Positions 37,542 to 44,169 of a DNA stretch of 44,169 bases are shown piece by piece. The position numbers and the translations under genes are program-made. The stretch lies in the IMG/VR virus record IMGVR_UViG_3300042319_000827, positions 1 to 44,169 of that record, one strand, 5' to 3'. This stretch comes from a virus. A model generated the notes under the pieces. It searched no databases, was not told the origin of the DNA, and saw nothing but the letters and a program-made list of their open reading frames with translations. Position 1 is the first letter of the stretch. The number at the start of each line of letters is the position of its first letter.

Positions 37542-38459
37542 ATGTCTAACAACACACTGCAAAGCTATGCAGCAACCGCGCTGCAGGCTTGGAATGAAAC
37601 GAACCCAGGATTAGCTGCGCGTGGCATTGATGAGTCAACGTGGAATGCGCTGTGCTCAACCATTTATCCCGGCGCAAAGCCTGACTCGGTGGTTATGGCT
37701 GTCGATTACTGTCGGGCGCGCGGCCTTGATGTGATGTTAAAGCCTGTGCATCTGGTGCCAATGAACGTCAAAGATGCGCAGACCGGTCAATACGGCTGGC
37801 GCGATGTGCCGATGCCCGGCGTTGGCCTTTACCGCATCCAAGCCGACCGCAGCAAAACATATGCTGGCGCCGATGAGCCTGAATTTGGCCCATCAATCAC
37901 TCAGGAGTTTAAAGGCAAAAACGGCAAAGTAACGGTGACTTTTCCGGAATGGTGCCGCTATACAGTCCACAAAATCATTGGTGATCGCATTGTCCAATTT
38001 CATGCCAAAGAATACTGGATCGAAAACTATGCCAGCGAAGGTAAAGATAACGACGCGCCAAACTCCATGTGGAAAAAGCGCCCATTTGCACAGCTGGCAA
38101 AATGCGCTGAGGCGCAAGCACTTCGCAAAGCATGGCCAGAGATTGGCCAAGAGCCGACAGCTGAAGAAATGGAAGGCAAATCATTTGACAGCGAGATCAA
38201 AGATATTAACCCGGCGCCAGCCGCCAAATCGCTGAAGTCTATTCAGCAGTCAGCGCCAGTAGCGGTACCTGAATTCGAAGATGCGCCGGACGATTTAGCC
38301 AAAGCGGTCAGCATGTCGCTTGATTGCCAAACAGAATCAGACCTTGGCCAGTGGTGGCAGCAATACTGCCGGTACGCTGAAGGCACCAAAGAACACCAAA
38401 CCTTATCGGCGGCATACTTCGATCGCCTGAACGAAATCAAACAAGCGGGAGCAATTTAA
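37542..38459 (+). CDS. recT: RecT/Bet-family single-strand annealing protein
   Basis: GGAGG lies before ATG 37542; the frame upstream to 37503 is non-coding. The 305-residue protein has the family pattern AVDYCRARGLDVMLKPVHLV, GLYRIQADRSKTYAG and WKKRPFAQLAKCAEAQALRK. The acidic, Pro/Ala linker and helical C-terminus (DDLAKAVSMSLDCQTESDLG) are as in phage Bet proteins. It pairs with the upstream exonuclease for recombination and repair of phage DNA. Confidence 0.93.
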   Translation: MSNNTLQSYAATALQAWNETNPGLAARGIDESTWNALCSTIYPGAKPDSVVMAVDYCRARGLDVMLKPVHLVPMNVKDAQTGQYGWRDVPMPGVGLYRIQADRSKTYAGADEPEFGPSITQEFKGKNGKVTVTFPEWCRYTVHKIIGDRIVQFHAKEYWIENYASEGKDNDAPNSMWKKRPFAQLAKCAEAQALRKAWPEIGQEPTAEEMEGKSFDSEIKDINPAPAAKSLKSIQQSAPVAVPEFEDAPDDLAKAVSMSLDCQTESDLGQWWQQYCRYAEGTKEHQTLSAAYFDRLNEIKQAGAI

Positions 38460-38460
38460 C

Positions 38461-39642
38461 ATGACAGAACAGATCCAAAACTTGCCGGCAGTTGAGTCGG
38501 TGGAATTATCCGCAGTGATTGCAACGCCGGTGGTTATCTCCGGCAACTTCGATGCGGTTAAATCATACGTATCAAACGAACTGCAGCGCTATGACGTCGT
38601 TGTCACAGCTGACACCCTGTCCGACTGCAAAAAGCTGGCAACGCAGCTGAACAAAATGGCCAGCGAAATTAAAGCCCGCGGTAAAGCAATCACAGACGAA
38701 GCAGCGCAGCCAATCAACTTGATCAAAGAGCAGATCGCAGAAATCGTGCAGATGTGCTTGTCAGGGCGCGAAAAGCTGACTGCTCAGGTCAAAACGTTTG
38801 AAGATGAAACGCGCAAACTGTGTGAACAGCTTCTGGTCGCGTGCCGGGCTGAACTGTGGGAATCAACCGGCGTGCAGCCGGAGTTCCGCCGCACCCAGTA
38901 TTTGGACCTGATTATTTTAACCAACGTCACCGGCAAAGGCGCGTTAACCGGCAAAGCAAAACAGGAAGTGCAGAACCGGGTTAATGCTGACAAGCGGCTG
39001 CAGGACCAGACTGAAAAACGCCTGCTGATGCTGGAAAATGTTTGCCTTAAAGCCGGCATGATTGCCGCGCTGACCCGTGCGCACGTTGAAACATTCCTGT
39101 TTGCTGATGATGCAACATACCAGCAGCGACTGGACGCAATGATCGCATCAGAATTGGAGCGCCAGCGCGCCACTGAGCAGCGTTTGCGTGAACAGCGAGA
39201 CGCAGAGCAGGCACGCATCGATGAGCAGCGCCAGCGTGAAGCTGAGCAAGCAAAACAGCGTGCGCTGGATGAGCAGGCCGAACAGTTCCGGCAGCAACAA
39301 CAATCAACCCGGGTTGAACAGTCTGAAATTGTGTACCCGGGTGAAATGACTACTGCGCCGACACAAATCAAGCCGGCGCCATTGTCCGCCCCGGGTAACA
39401 ACTTCCAGCAGCGCCCAGCCCCGGCACAGCCGGCCGCCGCACCGTCGATTGTTTTCGGTTTCGGCGATCGCTCTACCGGCAAATTGACTGGCCGATCAAA
39501 TGACATTACCGACGCAGCGCAGCAAGCGCTGGATCTGTGGCAACAGTCAGGCACAGAGCTTGGGATCTGGCAAAAAGACAGCTCAGGCGTTTTATTGGTC
39601 GCCATCGTTACAGATGGTTCAGTTTTCTGGCGGGCGCAGTAA
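38461..39642 (+). CDS. DUF1351 recombination-associated protein
   Basis: This 393-residue protein lies one base after recT. Residues 25-230 are helical with the DUF1351 pattern (LSDCKKLATQLNKMASEIKA; ITDEAAQPINLIKEQI). A Glu/Arg/Gln coiled coil spans about 225-290 (ELERQRATEQRLREQRDAEQ). The Pro/Gln-rich C-terminus ends in a small folded segment (LGIWQKDSSGVLLVAIVTDG). DUF1351 genes regularly accompany RecT-type genes; they may organise or assist annealing. Confidence 0.8.
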   Translation: MTEQIQNLPAVESVELSAVIATPVVISGNFDAVKSYVSNELQRYDVVVTADTLSDCKKLATQLNKMASEIKARGKAITDEAAQPINLIKEQIAEIVQMCLSGREKLTAQVKTFEDETRKLCEQLLVACRAELWESTGVQPEFRRTQYLDLIILTNVTGKGALTGKAKQEVQNRVNADKRLQDQTEKRLLMLENVCLKAGMIAALTRAHVETFLFADDATYQQRLDAMIASELERQRATEQRLREQRDAEQARIDEQRQREAEQAKQRALDEQAEQFRQQQQSTRVEQSEIVYPGEMTTAPTQIKPAPLSAPGNNFQQRPAPAQPAAAPSIVFGFGDRSTGKLTGRSNDITDAAQQALDLWQQSGTELGIWQKDSSGVLLVAIVTDGSVFWRAQ

Positions 39643-39660
39643 TGCGCCTTTGGAGTGTGT

Positions 39661-40029
39661 ATGTTCGCAGTTTTCGGAATTAACCAGACCAAAGCAAGAG
39701 CGATGGCCGTTAAAAAAACACCAAAGACAACCGGAAAAGGAAAGCAGCTGCGCGCATTGACTGATCAGGAATACCAGGATCTTTTGCAGCAAAACACTGA
39801 GCGGTATATGCAGCAGATGAAGCCGGTTATCTTAAGCCCAGAATACAGCACGCCAGATATTTGTCTTGATTTTATAAAAATGGCAACAGATGGCGGAGCC
39901 ACGCGATGTCAGATCATGATTAAAGCGCCGGTAGAAAGAAAAGGCAGGGGCGGCCGGGTATCGATTGGCAAGAGCTGGATGCCCTATGAGGCTGGCAAAG
40001 ACTATTCCATTAAATCAACATTAATCTGA
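39661..40029 (+). CDS. Hypothetical basic protein, 122 residues
   Basis: GGAG lies five bases before ATG 39661. MFAVFGINQTKARAMAVKKT is Lys-rich, followed by ALTDQEYQDLLQQNTERYM and a C-terminal half with a basic Gly-rich loop (PVERKGRGGRVSIGKSW). It probably binds DNA or a protein of the recombination complex. No family recognised. Confidence 0.65.
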   Translation: MFAVFGINQTKARAMAVKKTPKTTGKGKQLRALTDQEYQDLLQQNTERYMQQMKPVILSPEYSTPDICLDFIKMATDGGATRCQIMIKAPVERKGRGGRVSIGKSWMPYEAGKDYSIKSTLI

Positions 40030-40039
40030 GCGTAACAGA

Positions 40040-40597
40040 ATGAAAAAATACTCAGTAATTTACGCAGATCCGCCTTGGTCATTCAGCAACAAAAAGACCG
40101 GTGGCAGCATGAAGTCCGGCGCAGCGGCCCAGTATGACACCATGAGCATTGAGCAATTAAAAAAGCTCGATGTGCCGGCTATCTGCGCTGACGATTGCGT
40201 GTTGGTTATGTGGTATGTAGGCAGCCAGCCACAAGAAGCAATCGACCTTTGCAAAGCCTGGGGATTTACTATCAAAAACATGAATGGCTTTATCTGGGTA
40301 AAGCTGACCGAAATGTTTTTGCAGTTCTTTGGTATGGGCTTCTGGACCCGCGCAGGCGCCGAGTGCGCTATTATTGCCACCAGAGGCAAGCCGAAACGCG
40401 CCAGCGCTGCTGTACGTCAAGTAAGGCTTGCTCTTATCGGTCGACACAGTGAAAAGCCGGCAGAGTTTCGCGCCGACATTGAAAAGCTGTGTGGCGACGG
40501 TAATAAACTGGAAATGTTTGCGCGACAATCTGCTGCAGGATGGGATGTTTTCGGGAATCAGGTTGAAAACTCAATCACAATTAACACAAAGGAATGA
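40040..40597 (+). CDS. MT-A70-type adenine methyltransferase
   Basis: This 185-residue protein has the DPPW catalytic motif at residues 10-13 (YSVIYADPPWSF), VLVMWYVGSQPQEAIDLCKA, and GFWTRAGAECAIIATRGKP, typical of phage MT-A70 enzymes (N6-adenine methylation). It ends with RADIEKLCGDGNKLEMFARQ, GWDVFGN, the family end motif. It may protect phage DNA against restriction. No companion nuclease is seen. Confidence 0.9.
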   Translation: MKKYSVIYADPPWSFSNKKTGGSMKSGAAAQYDTMSIEQLKKLDVPAICADDCVLVMWYVGSQPQEAIDLCKAWGFTIKNMNGFIWVKLTEMFLQFFGMGFWTRAGAECAIIATRGKPKRASAAVRQVRLALIGRHSEKPAEFRADIEKLCGDGNKLEMFARQSAAGWDVFGNQVENSITINTKE

Positions 40598-40599
40598 TC

Positions 40600-40680
40600 A
40601 TGGATCCAAGCGCAATTTTATGGATGATAGCAGCGGCTTATGTGCTTGGATTTGTAGCAAATAAGGTGAGACGGAAATGA
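40600..40680 (+). CDS. Single-pass membrane peptide, 26 residues
   Basis: AAAGGA lies upstream of ATG 40600. MDPSAILWMIAAAYVLGFVA, then NKVRRK, is one membrane helix with a basic cytoplasmic end. The stop overlaps the next ATG. It is one of three tiny membrane proteins in this block. Function unknown. Confidence 0.5.
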   Translation: MDPSAILWMIAAAYVLGFVANKVRRK

Positions 40681-40925
40681 ACGAAAAACAAAAGGTTTTA
40701 GCATCCGTGATGCTTGATAAATATTCAATCGTTTTGGCCAGCAATGTTTGCAACGATTGGCATTACCCAGAAAATTGGACCGAGCAGGAAAAGGCGGAAT
40801 TCTGCAAAGGCTACCACGATTGGAATGGAGATCCTGAAGAGTTTGATCTGGACAATCTGCATTTGCCTGATTTCGGAGTTGCTGCATACCTTGCGCATTT
40901 AATGGTGGAAAGTGAACCCAATTAA
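40677..40925 (+). CDS. Hypothetical acidic protein, 82 residues
   Basis: ATG 40677 overlaps the preceding stop. MNEKQKVLASVMLDKYSIVL, NVCNDWHYPENWTEQEKAEF and GYHDWNGDPEEFDLDNLHLP make a Trp-rich, acidic protein. Acidic small phage proteins are sometimes DNA mimics that block host nucleases, but this is speculation from composition. Confidence 0.6.
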   Translation: MNEKQKVLASVMLDKYSIVLASNVCNDWHYPENWTEQEKAEFCKGYHDWNGDPEEFDLDNLHLPDFGVAAYLAHLMVESEPN

Positions 40926-41043
40926 GCCGCGCTATTGGGCGCATGAGCTAATCCAGCTCAGGTATGAGCGCGCAGCACGGATTAAGCGTTACACCGTCGC
41001 TGCGCTTTGTTTTGGCCTATTAATTTTGATGGTGATGCTATGA
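40912..41043 (+). CDS. Small membrane protein, 43 residues (GTG start)
   Basis: GTG 40912 starts within the end of the previous gene. The N-terminal half is basic and polar (NPIKPRYWAHELIQLRYERA) and the C-terminal half is one membrane helix (YTVAALCFGLLILMVML). The stop overlaps the next ATG. GGTGGAAA lies upstream. Confidence 0.5.
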   Translation: MNPIKPRYWAHELIQLRYERAARIKRYTVAALCFGLLILMVML

Positions 41044-41168
41044 ACGATAACTATGATGACGAAATGCAGGATATTCAGGATCTGATTGATGCCACAAAGC
41101 AATCTTTAAAGATTTTGGCAGGCATAGCAGTAATTGCAGTATCAATCGCGCTGGTTGTGCTGTTATGA
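41040..41168 (+). CDS. Small membrane protein, 42 residues
   Basis: MNDNYDDEMQDIQDLIDATK is acidic and followed by a membrane helix (SLKILAGIAVIAVSIALVVL). ATG 41040 overlaps the previous stop and its own stop overlaps the next gene, so this acidic-headed membrane protein is coupled to the basic-headed one before it. The two may form a pair; lysis or exclusion roles are possible, with no evidence. Confidence 0.55.
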   Translation: MNDNYDDEMQDIQDLIDATKQSLKILAGIAVIAVSIALVVLL

Positions 41169-41677
41169 CAGTCCGCCAGCAGATTGAAGCGCTGATACAT
41201 GCCGGCGCCAGAGATTGCGAAATTGAGCAGCAACTTAAATGCGACCGGGCCTATATTTACCGGGTACGAAAAGCAACTGGCATTGCCAACAAAAATGCTT
41301 ATGCTCAGCGGATGCCAAAGCTTATTGAGTTGGTCGCTCAAGGATTAAGTGACGAACAGATCGCGCCGCACTTTGGTATCAGTCCAGAATCAGTCAGAAA
41401 AATGCGCAACGCCGGCAATGTTCGCAGGATCAGGCTGCACGAAAAGCATCATGAAGTTGTCGCCCTGCTGCGGCAGAAAAACAAACAGATTTATGTTGCT
41501 GCTCTTTTTGGTCTGTCTGAATGGGTCGTGATGAACATATGGCGGAAACAGCAGTTGATTGATAAGAAAGCCGGCACCAAAACAGCTAGTGCCGGCTGTA
41601 ACAATCAGCAGGTTGATATAATGACAGTGACAGATTTGCAGTCTGACCGGTCGTCTGACATTTCTACTTCGATATGA
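41165..41677 (+). CDS. Helix-turn-helix protein, 170 residues
   Basis: This protein has three similar helix-turn-helix units: RQQIEALIHAGARDCEIEQQ, LIELVAQGLSDEQIAPHFGI and VVALLRQKNKQIYVAALFGL, each followed by a recognition-like helix. This is like repeated HTH modules in phage late-gene regulators or transposase-type DNA-binding domains. It is the last rightward gene and overlaps the convergent late gene by 73 bases, so it may regulate late transcription. Confidence 0.7.
   Translation: MTVRQQIEALIHAGARDCEIEQQLKCDRAYIYRVRKATGIANKNAYAQRMPKLIELVAQGLSDEQIAPHFGISPESVRKMRNAGNVRRIRLHEKHHEVVALLRQKNKQIYVAALFGLSEWVVMNIWRKQQLIDKKAGTKTASAGCNNQQVDIMTVTDLQSDRSSDISTSI
41561..41597 (-). terminator. Terminator at the end of the late operon
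   Basis: A perfect 9-bp stem AGCCGGCAC/GTGCCGGCT (41569-41577 with 41589-41597), 11-base loop, followed on the minus strand by TTCTTATC. It lies eight bases beyond the last late gene and inside the convergent gene's coding region. Confidence 0.7.
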
Positions 41678-41886
41678 ATTTTTGACCGGCCAGCAGCAAC
41701 ACCAGTAACCATAAAGCCAATTTCGTTGCCGGATATGTCAGTGTCACCGATAGTCAGCACGGCCGCATTTTCAGCAGTGACAACGGCGCTTGAAATTGTG
41801 GCGCCTGCCATCCAGGATAAATCCAGCCGGATCCAATACCGGTCAAATGAGCCAGCCGGCAACGGCCTTGGTATGGTCACTGACAT
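41605..41886 (-). CDS. Small Ig-like protein, end of late operon
   Basis: This 93-residue beta-rich protein (WIRLDLSWMAGATISSAVVT, VTGVAAGRSKIHIEVEMSDD) resembles a short immunoglobulin-like or fibre-accessory domain. It follows the second fibre and another small beta protein, with a one-base overlap (TAATG type). It is likely a particle or fibre component. Confidence 0.65.
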   Translation of the reverse strand: MSVTIPRPLPAGSFDRYWIRLDLSWMAGATISSAVVTAENAAVLTIGDTDISGNEIGFMVTGVAAGRSKIHIEVEMSDDRSDCKSVTVIISTC

Positions 41887-42260
41887 TATGCACCCCGCGT
41901 CAGAGTCACGGATGTGATCTGAGAAGTTCCGCCAGAAACATAGCTTGTGGTTGTGACGATTACCGGCGTGCCTGATGTGCCGACAGCCAACTGCTCAGTG
42001 TATGAACCGGCGACAAGGCGCGCAAATGTTGCGGTTCCGGTTGCATCAATGGTGTCGTTTGCAATGGCATTGGCTGTCATTGACCCGGACGATGGGCTGC
42101 CAAATCCGGCCAATGTATGCGCAGCCAGTGCTGTGTTGCCAGACAGCGCTGCATCGGCGTTTGCCGGCGGAGTGCCGGAGTAAATAGTTAAAACAGCAGT
42201 TGTCATAATAGTACCGTAATCGGTCAGCTGCTTATTGCGTAATGCGACGTTACCAGACAT
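41886..42260 (-). CDS. Small structural/fibre-associated protein, 124 residues
   Basis: MSGNVALRNKQLTDYGTIMT, LTIYSGTPPANADAALSGNT and TTTSYVSGGTSQITSVTLTR describe a Thr/Ala/Ser-rich beta protein. YSGTPP with later FARLVAG is a pattern seen in small proteins placed next to phage fibres. GGTGAG precedes ATG 42260. No enzymatic motif. Confidence 0.65.
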   Translation of the reverse strand: MSGNVALRNKQLTDYGTIMTTAVLTIYSGTPPANADAALSGNTALAAHTLAGFGSPSSGSMTANAIANDTIDATGTATFARLVAGSYTEQLAVGTSGTPVIVTTTSYVSGGTSQITSVTLTRGA

Positions 42261-42268
42261 ATCTCACC

Positions 42269-44169
42269 TCAAAATTGTACGCCGCGTGACGGCTCTTTAA
42301 ATTGAATGCCAGCACCAACGCCGGTCATTGGGTTTGAACTAACAACTCGCGCAGATACTGCGAAAGAAATTGCACCTATATCATAACCGATTGTAGCACT
42401 GACGTCCTGCGGTGCTGGCCCGGCAGCTGATGCAGATACAGCAAAAACAATTTCGCCGATATCAAAACTGACGGTAGCTGCAGATCCAGGCGATGACGCT
42501 GCGGCAGTGATGCTGAACGATACCTCGCCGATATCATAGCTTGCCGTCGCTGAAACTACCGGAACTGATGACTCTGCCGACACATTGAAGTCAATTGCAC
42601 CAATGTCATAAGCGATTGTCGCAAAATTACCTGCAGGCGCTGCGGATGCTTGGATATTGAAATCTATAGCGCCGATGTCGTAGCTGATCTCAGACTGCAC
42701 AACTGGCACTGATGACGAAGCGTTGATGCTGAATTCAATGGCCCCGATGTCATAACCTACGGTCGCACCAACAACCGGCACAGATGAACTTGCAGAAATT
42801 GCGAATGCTATCTCTCCGATGTCATAGCTGACAGTTGATTGCACGCCAGATGAATAGAAACTGGCGATCATGCCGTCGCCGACGGCACCCGCTGCTAGTG
42901 CGGTTTCTGTGTCGGTCTCATAGTGGATCTTCTGGTATAGCGGCCAAATCTCCGGAACCACATTGGACACGTTGGCGCTTGTGGCGGCAATGTCTTTAAT
43001 CCACTGTCGCACGTTGGCATATGGCGTCGTGTTCTCGCCGCTGATTGCCACCAGCATACTATCCGCGCCGGTCAATGTTTTTAGCTGGTCGATCACCGTG
43101 TTGTAGCGTGATTTAAAATCAGCTTCAGCGGTCTCTAGCACTGAGTCGCCTTCGCCGATCCAAGTTGCTACTGCTTCAACGTGGCCGGTCGGTGACTCTG
43201 CTGCGTAAAACGTCAGCATACGGTTATTTAGCGATTGGCCAGGCTGCCACTGCGCTAGTGACGTTCCGCCCGCTGCAACACCAATGAACAGCACCGGGCA
43301 TTCCAGTGCTGTAGTCAGCTGCGTTGCGAGCAGCGGGAATATTGAACCGTTAACGGTGTAAGTATCAAACGGGTCAGCGGTTGCGACAACTTGCGTATTG
43401 CTTTCAACGGCCCGCTTTCTCCACCAGCCAGCCGGCCCCGTGTAGGTTTGCGCGTTGTTTGCGCGGCCTGAAAAATTTGACTGGCCCCAGAATAAAAACT
43501 TAGCGCCCACGGCGATGCCCGCGTGGCTATCCGTGGCGGCCACAAAGTTAGATACACGCACCTCTACGGCGCCGACGCCAACTGCAGCACCGGTTAACGT
43601 GCCGGAAAATGTGGTTGTTGGGGCTGCGTCGATTACTTGCCACGCCCCGCCGTTGAATCGCGCCTCAATAGTAGCGCCTACAGTCAAGTCGGAGCATGTG
43701 CCGTTAATGGCGATGTTGCCGGTGTTGGTGGTCTTGTCGCGCGCCAAAAATACGTTAGCTGCTGGATTAATTAGCAGGATGGTCGGGTTTGAAGTTGTCA
43801 CAATACCGCGATCGTTACCGGACGGACCTGTGCCATCTAACACGCCGCCAGTCGCCGCCGTAAAAATGTCGTTTGCGTAATCCGTGAACGCTGCAGCAGT
43901 TACGCCGGTTAACGCGCCGGTACCTGATGCGCTGGTGTCGCCAGACGCCATAAAGCTGACGGTCGCTGCCGTGGTTGAGCCAAAGAAGTCCACCACACTG
44001 TTGCCGTATGCGACCACATTTTCGATCACCGTGCCCGCAACATCTTTGCGCATCCCGCAATATGACGCAGTGGTGCCGGCTTCAATGTTACACCCAGCGA
44101 TCACCACGTTGCGTGCTGTCACACCTGCAAAAGCCGCTTGAATGCCCGCCCGATACGCACCCTCAACAA
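42269..44169 (-). CDS. Tail fibre with SGNH esterase-like domain and C-terminal repeats (partial, 3' part)
   Basis: This is the continuation of the gene starting at 578 across the window edge. After the beta-helix part there is an SGNH/sialate-O-acetylesterase-like domain: block I FLFWGQSNFSGR with the likely nucleophile Ser, GVAAGGTSLAQWQPG, AISGENTTPYANVRQW and the His block PLYQKIHYETD. The Asp usually three residues before this His is Gln here. The C-terminus is seven repeats of about 24 residues around YDIGAIDF. It is inferred to bind and perhaps deacetylate host surface polysaccharide. Confidence 0.82.
   Translation of the reverse strand, partial: VEGAYRAGIQAAFAGVTARNVVIAGCNIEAGTTASYCGMRKDVAGTVIENVVAYGNSVVDFFGSTTAATVSFMASGDTSASGTGALTGVTAAAFTDYANDIFTAATGGVLDGTGPSGNDRGIVTTSNPTILLINPAANVFLARDKTTNTGNIAINGTCSDLTVGATIEARFNGGAWQVIDAAPTTTFSGTLTGAAVGVGAVEVRVSNFVAATDSHAGIAVGAKFLFWGQSNFSGRANNAQTYTGPAGWWRKRAVESNTQVVATADPFDTYTVNGSIFPLLATQLTTALECPVLFIGVAAGGTSLAQWQPGQSLNNRMLTFYAAESPTGHVEAVATWIGEGDSVLETAEADFKSRYNTVIDQLKTLTGADSMLVAISGENTTPYANVRQWIKDIAATSANVSNVVPEIWPLYQKIHYETDTETALAAGAVGDGMIASFYSSGVQSTVSYDIGEIAFAISASSSVPVVGATVGYDIGAIEFSINASSSVPVVQSEISYDIGAIDFNIQASAAPAGNFATIAYDIGAIDFNVSAESSVPVVSATASYDIGEVSFSITAAASSPGSAATVSFDIGEIVFAVSASAAGPAPQDVSATIGYDIGAISFAVSARVVSSNPMTGVGAGIQFKEPSRGVQF
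42340..42840 (-). repeat. Seven C-terminal DIG repeats in the second fibre
   Basis: Seven units of about 72 bp (one of 81) each encode [S/G/A]-[Y/F]-D-I-G-[E/A]-[I/V]-x-F followed by a Ser/Ala/Pro-rich strand and linker. Cores are constant and linkers vary (SSSVPVV, SAAPAGN, AASSPGS). Confidence 0.88.
44055..44169. repeat. Terminal direct repeat, right copy
   Basis: Identical to bases 1-115. See the left copy. Confidence 0.93.

Noticed and set aside
38784-39692. Long minus-strand open frame (302 codons)
   Set aside because: It is antisense to the DUF1351 gene and is a Ser/Arg/Cys-rich shadow of a coiled-coil coding sequence.
42340-42840. Variable region of a diversity-generating retroelement
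   Set aside because: No reverse transcriptase or template repeat was seen, and differences among the fibre repeats are not limited to adenine positions.

Overview
The window is a complete genome of a tailed, siphovirus-like bacteriophage, cut open inside a tail-fibre gene. The first 115 bases (1-115) are repeated exactly as the last 115 (44055-44169). Joining the ends restores one uninterrupted reading frame, so the unique circle is about 44,054 bp. No integrase, attachment site, CI-type repressor, tRNA gene, transposase or CRISPR array was found. The lambda O/P-like replication pair, RecT-type recombination, P22 Cro-like and PapB-like regulators, SAR endolysin, Rz/Rz1 spanins and DUF1367 point to a gammaproteobacterial host. 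The exact host cannot be read from the sequence.

Layout. Minus strand, read right to left: a regulatory/replication block (33381 to 27569) with an XRE-like regulator, O-like initiator containing two 11-bp iteron arrays, P-like helicase loader, HAD phosphatase, DUF1367, regulators and a RuvC-like resolvase. Next is packaging and head (27473 to 19049): TerS, TerL, portal, MuF-like protein, DUF2213 protease/scaffold, cement and DUF2184 capsid protein. Then come four small membrane proteins (16999 to 15946), head-tail connectors and the tail (15949 to 2546): tube, chaperone, tape measure, hub, J-like tip and first fibre. The late unit continues through a secreted protein, the lysis genes and a second fibre that crosses the window edge, and ends near 41.6 kb. 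Plus strand, 33477 to 41677: early accessory genes, a Cro-like switch (on the minus strand), an exonuclease, RecT, a DUF1351 protein, an MT-A70 adenine methyltransferase and several very small membrane proteins.

Three cassettes run against the structural genes around them: 13860-15246 (seven tiny genes), 18083-18983 (two genes) and 22248-23373 (leader ORF, PAPS-reductase-like protein, small charged protein). They look like independently expressed morons.

The most unusual part is about 1 kb around 17000-18080. On the minus strand it holds a tiny zinc-finger gene, a promoter-hairpin-terminator unit that looks like a small RNA, and about 620 nt of dense RNA secondary structure. That structure includes two related helical domains with covarying stems, GNRA tetraloops and G-U pairs that exist only on the minus strand. 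It may be a large ornate phage RNA of the ROOL/GOLLD kind or a new family. A second genome-wide signal is a short motif, GCTTTA-N3-TGTGAG, that recurs upstream of several otherwise unrelated units.
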